Assembly: GCA_964017155.1 (NCBI GenBank)
Contig: OZ024855.1
Coordinates: 3,268,190-3,332,189 of the forward strand
Reading direction: 5' to 3'
Source of the DNA: Oasisia sp. SBJ-2009
Lineage: Eukaryota; Annelida; Polychaeta; Sabellida; Siboglinidae
Length of the DNA stretch: 64,000 bases
The notes below the pieces were generated by a model. It did not search any database. It had not been told where the DNA came from and was given only the letters and a program-made list of their open reading frames with translations. Below are positions 24,060-37,104 of this stretch, one piece after another. Made by a program: the position numbers and the translations under genes. Position 1 is the stretch's first letter. Each line of letters starts with the position of its first letter.

Positions 24060-24800
24060 TAAAATGTATGTATTTGAAAACATGTTAGATACGGTTTGCT
24101 ACATGTTACATGCAATGTATTGTATTATGTGCATTTTATTCTGACACCAACCTCTAAAGTTATGTTTGGTTGTTTATCAATAATAGCAAACAATTAGTTT
24201 GTTTTGGTGCATGTGTCAACGTATTTGTGACAAATTGTTAGACACGATTTATCCAAGCTGTGTTGTATTGTATGCATTTTATTATGCGATTAATTGGTAA
24301 AAGCTATGTAATGTGTTGGTTTTCAGTAAAAGCAGAACATTAGTTTTTGTGGTGCATGTGTTAAATGTATGTGTGGTAAGGTGTTAAATACGATATTATT
24401 TCGTTTCTGGGGTGCTTATGTAAAATATATATTTGGCAAGATGTAAGATACAGTTGATCCCAGATATGATGTATTGTAGGCGTTTTCTTCTGACACGAAC
24501 TTCTAAAGTTATGTGCGGATGTTTTCGTAATAGCAGATGTTCTTTCTGGTGATTTTTCAAAATGTACACATGAGAAGGTGTTAAATGCAATAATTTATTT
24601 ATCCCAAATAAATTGAGTTGTATGTATCTTGTGTTCAAAGATTAACTTTTAATGTTGTGTGTGGTTGGTTTTTTATATTATCAGATGATTCGGTTTTTGT
24701 GCTGCACATGTAACAGCTATATTTGTTAAGATGATAAGTAAGGTTTATCCCAGATATACTATACTGTATGCATTTTATTAGGTAAGATTTAACGGTTATG
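24060..24800. repeat. Degenerate tandem repeat, about 145-bp period
   Basis: The landmark resembling TGTATTGTATGCATTTTATT recurs near 24131, 24274, 24480, 24622 and 24770, each followed by related TTATGTnnGGTTG and GGTGCATGTGTnAA words. Spacings are 143, 206, 142 and 148 bp, so one unit is enlarged. Units are strongly diverged. There is no coding potential. Confidence 0.6.
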
Positions 24801-25623
24801 CGTATATTTTCAATGTGTAACATTATGTTGCATTTAGTTATTTAAATGTTTCAAACAGTGGTCGTTATAAGGGTAAATGTGTTCTTAAAAATAAAAGATG
24901 TTCACCTGAACCAAATAACTTCAGAAAGATTAAATGATATACAACGTCGAATAACTTATCTCGACTAGGAGTCCATACACTCTGGCTAGAGAAAGGTATT
25001 TCCAAGACGGCCTGGGCTCGACATTGTTCCAGTGACTCACAGGACCTAGCTATTATAACGACAGCCGTTGTACACGTTTGGGAGTTCTTTGATACCCACA
25101 CGTTTGCGTGCATGCGTGCGAGTGTATGTGTGGGTGCTGTGTTACTTGCAAATGCCGTTCTGGCATGTTTTGGTCATCAATAGTTTCGCCTTTGTTAGAC
25201 ATTATTTCGGAAATAACTCAATAAATACACCCAAACATGTGGCAGTTCGACATCCTGTTATGCCAATGCACTGTCAACACGGTACACTCGTGCAAATTAC
25301 TTCATTCAAAACTAAAGGGGCACTGTTCTAGTTCGAATGAATGTCAAATATACACATGTCGGGTCTTTGAAATCCATCATTAAATCATTTTGTGATTCAA
25401 GAGTAAATGTGGTCAGACCACATAAGCCATTTTACTTAGTTTGTGATAGTATTAGATTATATACCAACATCTCACCTCAGAATTAGTATTCCAGTCATGT
25501 ATCATACAAGCGATAGTCACTGATAAAGAAATCGTACCAAAATAGGTTTTTATCTCTAACGGCGAATCAGAGGTCTTTCTTAACATATTTGGATGCACTA
25601 AATTACCTCGAATCACCATCGTA

Positions 25624-25625
<2 letters not shown>
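24801..25625. other. Intergenic, diverged dispersed repeat
   Basis: No gene recognised. About 25340-25620 is related to 30780-30970 and 31595-31790 (shared ACACATGTCGG, CACCTCAGAATT and ACTCGAATC-like words), so an old dispersed repeat family runs through the single-copy region. An inverted echo lies near 26030 and a direct one near 26200-26265. Confidence 0.5.
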
Positions 25626-25702
<77 letters not shown>

Positions 25703-25745
25703 GCACGCACGCACGCACAGACACACACGCACGCGCGCAAATACA
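25626..25745. repeat. (CA)n then (CGCA)n microsatellite
   Basis: About 37 CA units followed by CGCA tetramers and mixed ACACGCACGCGCG sequence. This is a small version of the compound CA/CG tract at 34030-34699. Confidence 0.97.
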
Positions 25746-26474
25746 CGCATAAATACACACACGCAGCCCGCGAAATAAAGAATTCCATCTGAAATAATTC
25801 AGCACCGTCGCAAGTAATGCGCAAAAGAGTATTATTTCAGAAATAATTTAAGTCGCTGTCTTTCTCTGATATGTCTACATGAATTGAAGTAACATGGAAT
25901 GAATGAAATGTTGAATTACGGGGTGGTCACTTCGATTGGAAGTCTGCCTTACTTATATGTTGTTGGTCTTTGCAGTGGGGAAACGTTTTATGTAAAAGTC
26001 TGTTTTATGTTGACATCTTTTAATGAAGGTAGCTTCTCTAATACGTGACTGGAATGATATGTCCGAGGAGTTCCGTCGGTATATCGATTTCTATCACAAA
26101 TTATGTAAATTGGTGTTTCATCTTGGAGCGATTTTAATAATGACTGGACTACACAATGGTGCAGCGGGAACGTGTAATGGATTTTACGTAGTTTGTGATA
26201 TTATTATATATAATAGAAGCTCACTACAGAGTTATTATTCCAATCACGTACCGTACCAGCAATCCACGCAATAAAAGACAAAAAACGCAACACTCTCATG
26301 GCGTAAACCTATTAGAGTTAATATAAAGTAAGACAGTTCTACATATACTCGATTTTGTAACGCCAGCGGTTTACCCAAACAATAGATTAGGACACCCAAC
26401 CATCGAAATACTATGACCTACGCCATTGATGAGCTACGCCATTGTAGAGAAACAGAAACATTTAATAAATAAAA

Positions 26475-26768
26475 ATGGTGTGTTGTTATGGATTATCTAA
26501 ATCTTCGTCCGTAGAAAATGTAACGGCTGCAGAAGTATCTGGGTATAGATTCCAGCCGCAAAGACAAAGGCATGTGTTGGAAGACAGACCAGAGGCGAGT
26601 GACCAAGAAAAGGAAGACAAACGGGAAGCTGAACATACAAAAGACAAACTAGCAGAGATGCTGTCAACTGATGGCGGTGCCGAATCTATTTGTTGGTGCG
26701 GTGACAGGAGTTTGTCTGCTGTCATGAAATGGCTGCAACTCGGCAACACGCAGAGCATGTTGGTGAAG
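26475..26768 (+). CDS. P2X7 C-terminal-like gene fragment, candidate first exon
   Basis: An ATG-initiated frame of 98 codons ends at a good donor (GTGAAG|GTAAAC, phase 0). It reads MVCCYGLSKSSS, then VSGYRFQPQRQ, an acidic-basic stretch rich in Glu and Lys, and ICWCGDRS near the end. The aromatic-FQP and WCxCG-like words resemble the N-terminal part of stand-alone P2X7 C-terminal ('ballast') domain proteins. The cysteine-rich zinc centre expected next is not found before the final exon at 28419, so this is partial or degenerate. Assignment rests mostly on the last exon. Confidence 0.4.
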
Positions 26769-27169
26769 GTAAACATTAAGTCGTCTATTATTGATATCGC
26801 TTACGTATTATTATCCTGAGGTTTGGACTGCGTAATGATCGTATTATTATGACAAGCGAAGTATTATCGCTTAGCTTGGGCCGCTTCACTGACCTCAGGC
26901 TTGCCGCTTTCAACTCTTAGTATGTGTCACTTTTTACGATTTATGGTAATAATGGTTATGGTTTATCATTCAACATAAATTGTATTGAATAGTTCCAATG
27001 AAAGTAAACGAATCAGGTCCCAAATTGTGTAGGAATGTCTACTGTGGGGAAAACATACAATACCTTGTTTTTGTGTTTTGCTACACCGCAGGCGTAGACA
27101 CCCATCACAATTGCAGTAACAGCTATATTGATTAATATATCCGACGAGCTGAAAGGTGGTGGCGACAGA

Positions 27170-28062
27170 CACGGTTACTAGTGCATAGAGACATTTACAC
27201 GAGTTTGCGAGACGTCTACAGAGAAAAGTTAGTAGCTGCTAAATCTTCGTTATTCTGTGAGAAAATACGCGAGTCTGCCTGTGATGTGAAGGCCTCGTAC
27301 CGAGTAACGAATGATATCAACGGACGCGAACAACCACCAGTGCTACCCGAATGCAACGACTCTCATGATCGAGGATTTGGCGGAACGTTTTCGAGTACAT
27401 TTCTCCGAAAAGATTATGAATGTCCGCAATACAATGTATAATCTTGACGCCCCACTACCTGTGCTGACCGAAACAATTGTTATCTACGCCCGTAACGCCA
27501 GCCAGAGTGTCACCTGCAATTACGACAGTCGACGTGTGTGGGTGCCATGTAACGCCTCAGCCGACAGTACGGGACATCGGCATTTTCCTGGACAGCGGAA
27601 TGGACATGTCGATGTCAGACTGCCTACTTCCAACTGCACAACATCGCCAAGATACGCCACTGCCTAACCATTGATGCGTGCAAAACAATCGTCCACGGTC
27701 TAGTGACATCGAAGCTAGTCTACAGAAATGCAGTGTTATGTGACATCAATGGGCGATTGTTGGAGAAATTGCAAATGGCGGCGCGTGTAATTACGCAGCA
27801 GCGGCGCCAAACCACGCCAGTGTTGATAGCGCAACACTGGCTGCCATGGCACGTAATATACAAGATACTGGTTTTGACCACCTTCCAAGCGATGCACAAC
27901 TTAGCGCCCGAATACAATGCTGACATGTTTACGGAATATACGCCGGGTAGCCAGCTTCGCTCCACTGGAAGCCGTCTCCTGAGAGTACCACGCCACAATT
28001 TAGAACGGTCCGGCCTCTCGTCGATCTCTACGTGCAAATCTGTTTTAAGGCCGCGTTTGTAA
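27170..28062 (+). mobile_element. L2-like LINE remnant with internal deletion
   Basis: Plus-strand frames give a pre-RT linker (YREKLVAAKSSLFCEKI; LAERFRVHFSEKIMNVRN). After a missing catalytic core comes the RT C-terminal region: TVRDIGIFLDSGMDMSMS, LHNIAKIRHCL, LVTSKLVYRNAVLC, LQMAARVITQQRR, TPVLIAQHWLPW and GSQLRSTGSRLLRVPR. This order is that of L2-type LINEs. It needs at least three frame changes and lacks the YxDD region, so it is dead. A short echo of its 3' part (GAGAGTACCAAGCCACAATT) lies at about 28272. Confidence 0.75.
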
Positions 28063-28418
28063 ACTACTTGTATGGTATTTTATAATGAATTAATTTTATC
28101 GGGAATTATAGTTTTGCAATTGTTTTACTTACTTTATTATTAAGTTATTCATATATTTTATTATTTATTTATTTTTTATTTTATTATTTATTGCTGATAT
28201 ATTTAGCCTATGAACTAGGATTTTTAGAAGCTTTTTTTAATTATATATTTTTTTCATTTAACATTTAGTCTTGAGAGTACCAAGCCACAATTTAGAAGGC
28301 TATGTTTGAAATTGGGTGTGGGTCTTGAATGATATATTCTAAATGAAAAGGATAATTGATTCATTTTCATCTTATTTACAATGTCATATGTATATTTATC
28401 TGAAAACTTTTATTTCAG

Positions 28419-28559
28419 GTTGCTAATGTAGGCTGCCTACAGGCAGTTTACTGGTGGATTCACGGCAAGTTGAGCCGAAGGGTTCGTCGAATACTGCCAG
28501 CATGCGCCAGCCACCTCATCAGGACAAGGTTCCCTGTCCTCGCTTGGAGAGCTGCATGA
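28419..28559 (+). CDS. P2X7 C-terminal-like gene fragment, candidate last exon
   Basis: Preceded by TTTTATTTCAG, this 47-codon phase-0 exon reads QAVYWWIHGKLSRRVRRILP, ACASHLIRTRFP and stops. That matches the end of the P2X7 intracellular domain family, which typically has an aromatic-W..G.LG..R..IP.C....IR..FP pattern. It is in phase with the donor at 26768. The final G-Y-x-G-F-like end of the family is absent, the frame ending ...LAWRAA. With a LINE between the exons and no middle exon visible, a functional product is doubtful. Confidence 0.5.
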   Translation, partial: VANVGCLQAVYWWIHGKLSRRVRRILPACASHLIRTRFPVLAWRAA

Positions 28560-30450
28560 GGGAAATCACTTTGCTCTCGAAGACTTGACTAATGTACAAC
28601 ACGGTTGAGCCGTGCAGTGTGCAGATATTCCATAATCAGGTTTGGCACATTTGCCCCGATCACAGCAATCCGTGTTGGAACAGTGATTAATGGCAGTGTA
28701 ACTTTTTCCATCACCATATGGATTGTGTGATTCATCAGCACGGGTAGACGATTATGTCGGACAACTTGTGTTCTGTTGCGCAACCTCCAGATTAATCATT
28801 GTTTCTCGAAAATGACGTCTGCGGTAAAAGTGATGCTTGGGACAGGACATGGCCGGTAGTTTCACGAAATAGCAGATAACATAAATCGTGCTTCCATTCC
28901 TACACTGAATAATATAGTGCTTGCATTAACTGATTAGTATTTAGACAACTTTGAAACTCTTTTCTACATGATTATAAACATGTCCTCGTTTATGGTAATT
29001 TCATTTGATAATCATGTACGAGGTCGTTGTTTTAGTAAACATACATTGGCCAAATTAGTAACCATAATATAAATAACAAAACAGTGACCAGGAATTTCAC
29101 TATCACATTGCACTGCCAATGATCACTTGTTTTGTTGTTCTAATCTTAACGTTTCCTTTTGTTTTTAATGTATATACAGTGACTGCATTTTTTTGTATTG
29201 TTTATATTATATTTTAATACATTCGGTGATAATGACATGTGCGATTTTATTTTATTTTATCAAAGACAGAGAAGTTATTCATTAAACAAGTAGCATTATT
29301 CATAAGTGTACAAAGTAATTGATTGCAGCTTAGTTTAGTCCCCCATGACACAGTTATTAGGAGTCCATTCAAATGCCACACCTCTGTTATCATAGAAATA
29401 TGAAGCAATACTGCAATTACTATATGCTACTTTGTGCAGTTTTGTGCAATGTGAAGAGAAGTGCACAAACAAGGATTCAAATGCAACTTATCGCAAAAGT
29501 CCCATTGCTGTTATGACTGCTGTCATACTCTCATAGAAGTGCTATATCTTGAGACAGGTAACTCTTCCCAGAAAGCGCCCTGCTATGGTGACTGACTTCA
29601 GGCAGGGCTATGAATGCTACTGAAGTTTACTCCAGATATATCGTCGTATTTTCTTTCTCAACAACTGCAGCGTGGTCACACGAGTGAAACTGGACATTCC
29701 CTGTCCACGTGTGGATGCCATAATATGATGCAGGAGTGACAGCCATCGTTCTCCGTAACCAGTAACAAATGAAACCGTAATAATTCATTGCATCATCATC
29801 TAATTGGCATTTTGTCTGGTTATTTATATGAGATTACCAAAACGTGACAAACACAGCCTTATGGTGAGAATGCAGCAGACAATATCAATCAAGTGTATGG
29901 ATTTTCACTCTATAATTATCTAGAATATAAATTATCTTTTTTAATTATCACTTACAGGTGATCTAAAAATCTTATAAAATATCAAAATAAGCACACAACT
30001 TGCAGATAAAATGAGTAGTTTAAATGAAGATACAGCTTAAAACATGCATGCAGCAATTGTCCATGGATTTCAAACATTCATTGAATACCACTACCCAGTA
30101 CACAGTCATACATACTGCTACTCGAGGGTGAAACTAATTATGATGGTTGGGTGTCAAAGTGCATGCAGAAACAGATGACAGACAGTTCCCTTGAGACAGG
30201 TTCAAATGCAGCAACTATAACAGAGTATGTGGCTCAAGGACATTGAAATGCAGCAACTGTAACATAGTCTATGGCTCAAGGATCGGACTGTAGAGTCACA
30301 GCAGGCGTTGCAGCGATCCAGACTGACACAGTATGGAAGGACAACCCATCGTCTCTCGAGACAGACTGAGGCCAACGACAACATATATACGTAGGCCAAT
30401 AGCTTGTCGTGATGAGAGATGTCTGGTAGCGTTATGTCTTCTTCGTCCTA
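28560..30450. other. Intergenic, no gene recognised
   Basis: No convincing exon. A minus-strand frame at about 28563-28745 contains a cysteine-dense run (HCSNTDCCDRGKC, then HCTAQPCC) but lacks an ATG or clear splice acceptor. The rest is AT-rich and non-repetitive by eye, apart from TATAACAGAGTATGTGGCTC-like words repeated at about 30217-30280. Confidence 0.4.
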
Positions 30451-30452
30451 AA

Positions 30453-32010
30453 AGGTGAAGAACCGCTGCTCTTGTTATATTCACGTCTGGCTATTAAATC
30501 GTTCGCCTTTCTAAGAACGTATTACGTTAGGAATATTAATCATACAGTTGCTGTTTTTTTTCTATCCAAATGTAACTCGTATAAGGAAAGGGTTGACACA
30601 CATTTCATCGACCAACTTTTGGTTGCAGACAGAATAGGTGAAGAACCGCTGCACTTATTATATTCACGTCTGGATATTAAATCGTTCGCCTTTCTTAGAA
30701 CCTATTACCTTAGGAATATTAATCATACAGTTGCTAGGTTAACACAAAAAGGTTCTGATTTTGTATGATATAGCCACACACTCACATGTCGGATCTTTTA
30801 TGTAGTTTGAGACATAATAACAGTTCACCTCAGAATTCGTATTCCAATCACGTATCATAAAAGCAATCCTCACATTAAGTTGCAAAAAGAAAATAGGTGC
30901 ATGAGTCATTAACCCTATATCCACTGAAGTGCGCCATGACACATAAGGATGCGCTCAATTTACTCGAATCGTGAGTCTGCTTGTCGCAACGATTTCGTTG
31001 CTTGTGAAGTTTGACTTATCAGAAGCCGGACTCCACCTATATGATACTTTGCCAAGATTGGTAGCAATCTATTATTTATTAACATTATTTAAAGGTCCGA
31101 AAATCTCAATTTGCGAACAATGTTTGGGCCTTATATATTATTAGCGGTGTTTTCTCACTCCGTTGAACGAGTTTCAGGATGTTGTCTTTCTCTTGTTTGT
31201 TTTCTTTAGAAATACCACTCTTACAATTGCTGTTTCTTGTTCCAAATTTAACTCTTATAAGCAACGGGCTGACAAACCTTTCAGCGACGAAAGACAGAAA
31301 AGGTGAACAACCTCAGAAAAAAAGGTGAAAACCCGCTGCTCTTAATATATTCACGTCTGGCTATTAAATCGTTCGCCTTTCTTAAAACCTATTACCTTAG
31401 GAATATTAATCATACATTTGCTGGTTTTTTTCTCTCCAAATTTAACTCTTACAAGGAAAAGGCTGACACACATTTCATCGACCACATTTTGATCGCAGAC
31501 AGAAAAGGTGAAGAACCGCTGCTCTTGTAATTTTCAGGCCTGGCTATTGCAATATCCGCCTTTGTTAAATAAATGTTTTATTATTTAGCCACACACTCAC
31601 ATGTCGGATCCTTTCTGTAGTTTAAGATATAATAACATTTTACCTTAGAATTGGTGTTCCAATCACGTATCATACAAGCAACCCTCACATTAAGTTGCAA
31701 AAAGAAAATAGGTGCATGAATCATTAAGCCTATAATCACTGAAGTGCGCCATGACACATAAGGGTGCGCTCAATTTACTCGAATCGTGGGTCTGCTTGTC
31801 GCAACGATTTCGTTGCTTGTGAAGTTTGACTTATCAGAAGCCGGACTCCACCTATATGATACTTTGCCAAGATTGGTAGCAATCTATGATGTATTAATAT
31901 TATTTAAAAGTCCGAAAATCATAATTTGCGAACAATGTTTGGGTCTTATATAAATTATTAACGGTGTTTTCTCACTCCGTTGTAGTAAGAGTTTCAGAAT
32001 GTTGTCTTTT
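30453..32010. repeat. Tandem duplication, about 815-870-bp period
   Basis: A module beginning GGTGAAGAACCGCTGCTCTT occurs at 30453, 30637, 31324 and (short) 31507. A following module beginning TAGCCACACACTCACATGTC occurs at 30771 and 31586 and runs about 400 bp, to the TCTCACTCCGTTG word. The first module contains an AT-rich word GGAATATTAATCATACA. Its open frame (YSRLAIKSFAFLRTYY) is repeated with it. I recognise no protein family. Confidence 0.8.
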
Positions 32011-32757
<747 letters not shown>

Positions 32758-34029
32758 AATATTATATTTATACGTAGAAGAACTGAAACGGCATATCGAC
32801 GTGTGTGGTTGGTAGGCGTGCAGATCACGCGTGCATAAAAGGCCAGTCTGGCGAAATCGATTTGTTGCGAGCGCACACATTTTACTTGTCGTTTGAGAGT
32901 TCTCTTTGTGCTGAGTATATCACGGTGAAATGGTTATATTTTATAAAGTGGTACTACATTGTTTTCTTGCTATTCATACTAGCTTGTTTGCGTCAGTACA
33001 GGGATTATCTCACTTTTCGCACGAGCATGAATCTGGCTCAACCTCAAGGGGGTTTAAATAGATATATTTGTGTTTGCTGTTGGCGTTTTAAGAGGGTGGG
33101 TCAAACACTTCACCCGTAACTGCCGCTATGAAGGCAATGAGGGTGCTTGGGAAAGGCGTTTCGTCGTAAGGAGTCTTGTTCCATAAACGGCTAAGCGGAA
33201 GAAGTGGATGCGACTGTTAATTTGTCCTGCAATATAGAGGTCAATAGCAGGTGGAACTTGTTGGGTTGTTCCGTGGAAAGGCTGTTATTAAACAATTACT
33301 CATGTGCCCTGGATTAGTATTGTTGTTGGTGTTTTTGTTGAATACATTTCTGTAATCTTGTTACTTAATATACACTTATACTATGGCTATTCAACGCAAT
33401 AAAAAGCCGCACATTGGGTGCCTGTGCCCCTTATGGGTCGTTGTGTGTTTTTGTGTTGTAGACTGAAGCTTCAATGGCTGCCCTTACATGGCCGTTTGAG
33501 AACAACCGTTCACCTGCCTTAGCGTGCGGTTTAACAACGCTGTATGCACACAGAGTCTGCATCGGAAATAGTATCAATGAACCTATCCATCACGTGACCT
33601 AATTGTTTAGCCAACTCCGCCATGCGATCAAAATGGCTGCCTGAACGCGTGTTTTGCGTCGTTTGTTTTGACATTCTGGCTTCAGAATAGTACCTTTATG
33701 AAGGTTGTTAGAGTGTCAAATATATGCTATGTAGTTTCGCAGTTGTAAACAATATATATTGATTGTGACGTAAGCAGATTGTAATGTACTGGATACGCTA
33801 TTTGCGCAACGTCGATGTACGCGGCGATGTCCGGGAAAGTGCATTAATAATAGTGTACGCATTTCATGTATTATCAACGCAACTACGGTTTGACCTTTTA
33901 GGCATATCACCACGCAGTCATCAACTCGTATAAAATAAAATATCATACATCACAAATACACACAAACACAAACCTATTCACAAACATACACACTCACACC
34001 CACATCCGCACACAGCACCCCCCCCCACA

Positions 34030-34699
34030 CACACACACATACCGACACACACACATACACACACACACACACACACACGCACGCACGCACGCACGCACGC
34101 ACGCTCGCACGCACACGCACACGCACACGAACACGAACACGAACACGCACACGCACACGCACACGCACACGCACACGCACACGCACACGCACACGCACAC
34201 GCACACGCACACGCACACGCACACGCACACGCACACGCACACGCACACGCACACGCACACGCACACGCACACGCACACGCACACGCACACGCACACGCAC
34301 ACGCACACGCACACGCACACGCACACGCACACGCACACGCACACGCACACGCACACGCACACGCACACGCACACGCACACGCACACGCACACGCACACGC
34401 ACACGCACACGCACACGCACACGCACACGCACACGCACACGCACACGCACACGCACACGCACACGCACACGCACACGCACACGCACACGCACACGCACAC
34501 GCACACGCACACGCACACGCACACACGCACACACGCACACACGCACACACGCACACACGCACACACGCACACACGCACACACGCACACACGCACACACGC
34601 ACACACGCACACACGCACACACGCACACACGCACACACGCACACACGCACACACGCACACACGCACACACGCACACACGCACACACGCACACACGCACA
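34030..34699. repeat. Compound nested CA/CG microsatellite (2-, 4-, 6- and 8-bp periods)
   Basis: In order: (CA)n to about 34077, (CGCA)n to about 34110, a hexamer array (CACACG)n with a few GAACAC variants to about 34519 (roughly 65 units), then an octamer array (ACGCACAC)n to 34699 (about 22 units). Almost the whole tract alternates purine and pyrimidine. Open frames through it, up to 289 codons, are artefacts. Confidence 0.98.
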
Positions 34700-37050
34700 A
34701 TACAATAGCTCTAGTGCTTCTACAGTAGTTCATTGACACCGTCCCTTTTACTATGCTAAGCACTCTATATGAAACATCACGTGTGAATGAAAACATATTG
34801 ACGTTTACACTTTTTAAATTGATTATGAACATTTTATGGAATTTCACTAAGGATGGGTAACTAAATTGTACATAGTCCCAGGACTACTTTGTACACAATG
34901 ACATCGGTGTCATACACTGCCACACTTGTCTACGAACTATTTTGCATTCGGAGCACATAAATACAATTTCACGCTGTCGGAAAGTGTCATGTTAAACAAG
35001 CTGGCGTTCACCCAAGCTTTCAGATATTTATCTTTCGTCCTAAATTTCAATTACAAGAAGTAGGCACTGTCTATTATAGACAGTGCCTACTTCGTATAAT
35101 TGAAATTTAGCACGGACGATAACTATCACACATAATAACTGGTTCAGGAAAAAGTCATCATGCCTTTAGAATCTTAGGCAACTGAAGACATCACAAACAA
35201 TTAAAGTGACGAATAGTAGGAACAGTTACAAGAAAATGTTTGTCAAACATTTTATAAGGAGATTGTCTTTTCCGTTAGTTATATATTACACAAATAGTAG
35301 GACGTTCACCGAGTCTTAGTATGGCCATATTGTTCCCGTATCATAGACTTGTATATAGGACATCAATATGCAAGTCAAGATGGATTAATAATTGCAGTTT
35401 CGCATGTTAACGTGTTTAATGTGCCGTATGATAATTATAATATAACATAATATTTATATTCGAGGTTTTAATGCCATTTTACCTAATAAATAACTTATGT
35501 GGATATGGATGTATCAATTTAAATGTCTGACAAGTTGACAACAAAATTTCATAAGAAAACGCTTGTCAGGGTTTATTTAGCAGTATTTCATGAAACTAGT
35601 AATAAACGTGCCATTACACCAGAAACCATGCTCTTAAAAGAATCACACGCCTGCAGAACGGGGATACTACGACTAAGACTGTTTTGTTTGACATTGTCCT
35701 GTATGACCATTTTTGAACACAAAGTATGAAAAATAACAGAGATGTATTGCAGAGTAAGCCTCTTTATTCTGTATTTTATAAGCACAACACTGTTCAATGT
35801 CATGAAAAGCAGCACTATTACAATAGCATTCAGATAAGTGAAAAGCAAACCATTTTACAGGATACCTCAATACATATAATATACTCAAACAACCAACTTT
35901 ATATGGTGACGGTAATCATAAAAAAATATGTCGGCCTTACAGTGTAACTTTCTTTAACATTTAGTCGCCTTCCGTAAGTCACTGCATACACGGGAATTGT
36001 TGTCTTCCTGTACCGTTACAAAATTACAACATGCTAAAATAGTAAAAGAATAGGCAATGTCCGTAACATGCAATTGCCACTCTGTATGTTATCGACATCG
36101 CTGAACACTGGGTAATTGTCAAATCTGTGTGAAATGCACTGGTTCGTCGTCTTAGAAATAGGACACCTTTTACACCTCGAACATAACAAATGTGTACGAG
36201 TTTGGGGCACTCGTACACTATTTTTCTATGACATATGATATTTCATACCCTTGTAAAACTTGGCATAATACCAATGTGCGTCTTAGACATACTTTATGCA
36301 CGTAACCAGGACACAAATTAAAATGTGCTCACAATCCTCGGTGGAAACAATTGGGAACATTCTCAAAATTGCTTGGCGTCCCAAGATTAAGAGGCACTGT
36401 ATTTGCCTAACAAGATTGGTACTAGTAGCGGCAATTGGTTGCAATATGCAGTTGTTAGATACTCTAACACAAAGCCATATGTAGATCGACATCTCGCCAT
36501 AATGTTATTATAATAATTCTGCCACCTTTTCGTACGGAGGTTTTATCAAACCATCACAATAACTGGAATAATTGTAAACCAACCCAACGAAAATAGCATA
36601 TCGTCTTGGAACGTCTTGAACGTCTTAAATCCAGAGTTTAAATAATCAACTGCACTACTTAAATACCACAACCCATTGTACTTTACGTTTCAGTCGTTAG
36701 CTACGACGTCATAACGCTACATCAACGTCTACTCATAATGATTAAACCGAAACCAACACCTTGCTGTATGTTAGTTCTACCCAAAAGCACCACAAAACCA
36801 CTATCTGACATTGTTGAAAACCATCCCGGGCATCCCCATATAATGTTAATAGTCAATGTCAGTAATTTCAGCTATTGTCGACAATATCGTAGTTGGGTGT
36901 GGTCGTTTCTTCTTCCGTTGTGCCGCAGTCGTTGACGACGTTCAATCGTAATCTGCAATTACAATGCCAAAACAACTGCCATAAAATATAATCGTTCTCA
37001 TACCACTTCAGTTTATTAACTTGAAGTTTCATTTATCCCGTATAAAACAT

Positions 37051-37053
<3 letters not shown>
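34700..37053. other. Intergenic, no gene recognised
   Basis: Outside the foldback at 35019-35124 I find no domain, RNA gene or coding exon on either strand. Short open frames show no homology I can name and no good splice context. Confidence 0.45.
35019..35124. repeat. Long near-perfect inverted repeat (foldback)
   Basis: The arms pair as TCGTCCTAAATTTCAATTA / TAATTGAAATTTAGCACGGA and GAAGTAGGCACTGTCTA / TAGACAGTGCCTACTTC around a three-base TTA centre. The arms are about 50 bp each with a few mismatches. It lies alone in intergenic sequence. A MITE-like foldback or a hairpin RNA locus are possible; the tiny loop is unlike a standard animal pre-miRNA. Confidence 0.85.

Positions 37054-37100
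<47 letters not shown>
37054..37100. repeat. (AT)n microsatellite
   Basis: About 47 bp of pure AT downstream of the copy B LRR-kringle gene. 37101-37563 has no recognisable gene; no clear polyadenylation signal was found close to the kringle stop on the minus strand. Confidence 0.95.

Positions 37101-37104
<4 letters not shown>

Noticed and set aside
33974..34847. Long open frames of Ala-Cys, Val-Arg and Val-Cys repeats
   Set aside because: They are translations of the CA/CG microsatellite in three registers and have no independent coding evidence.
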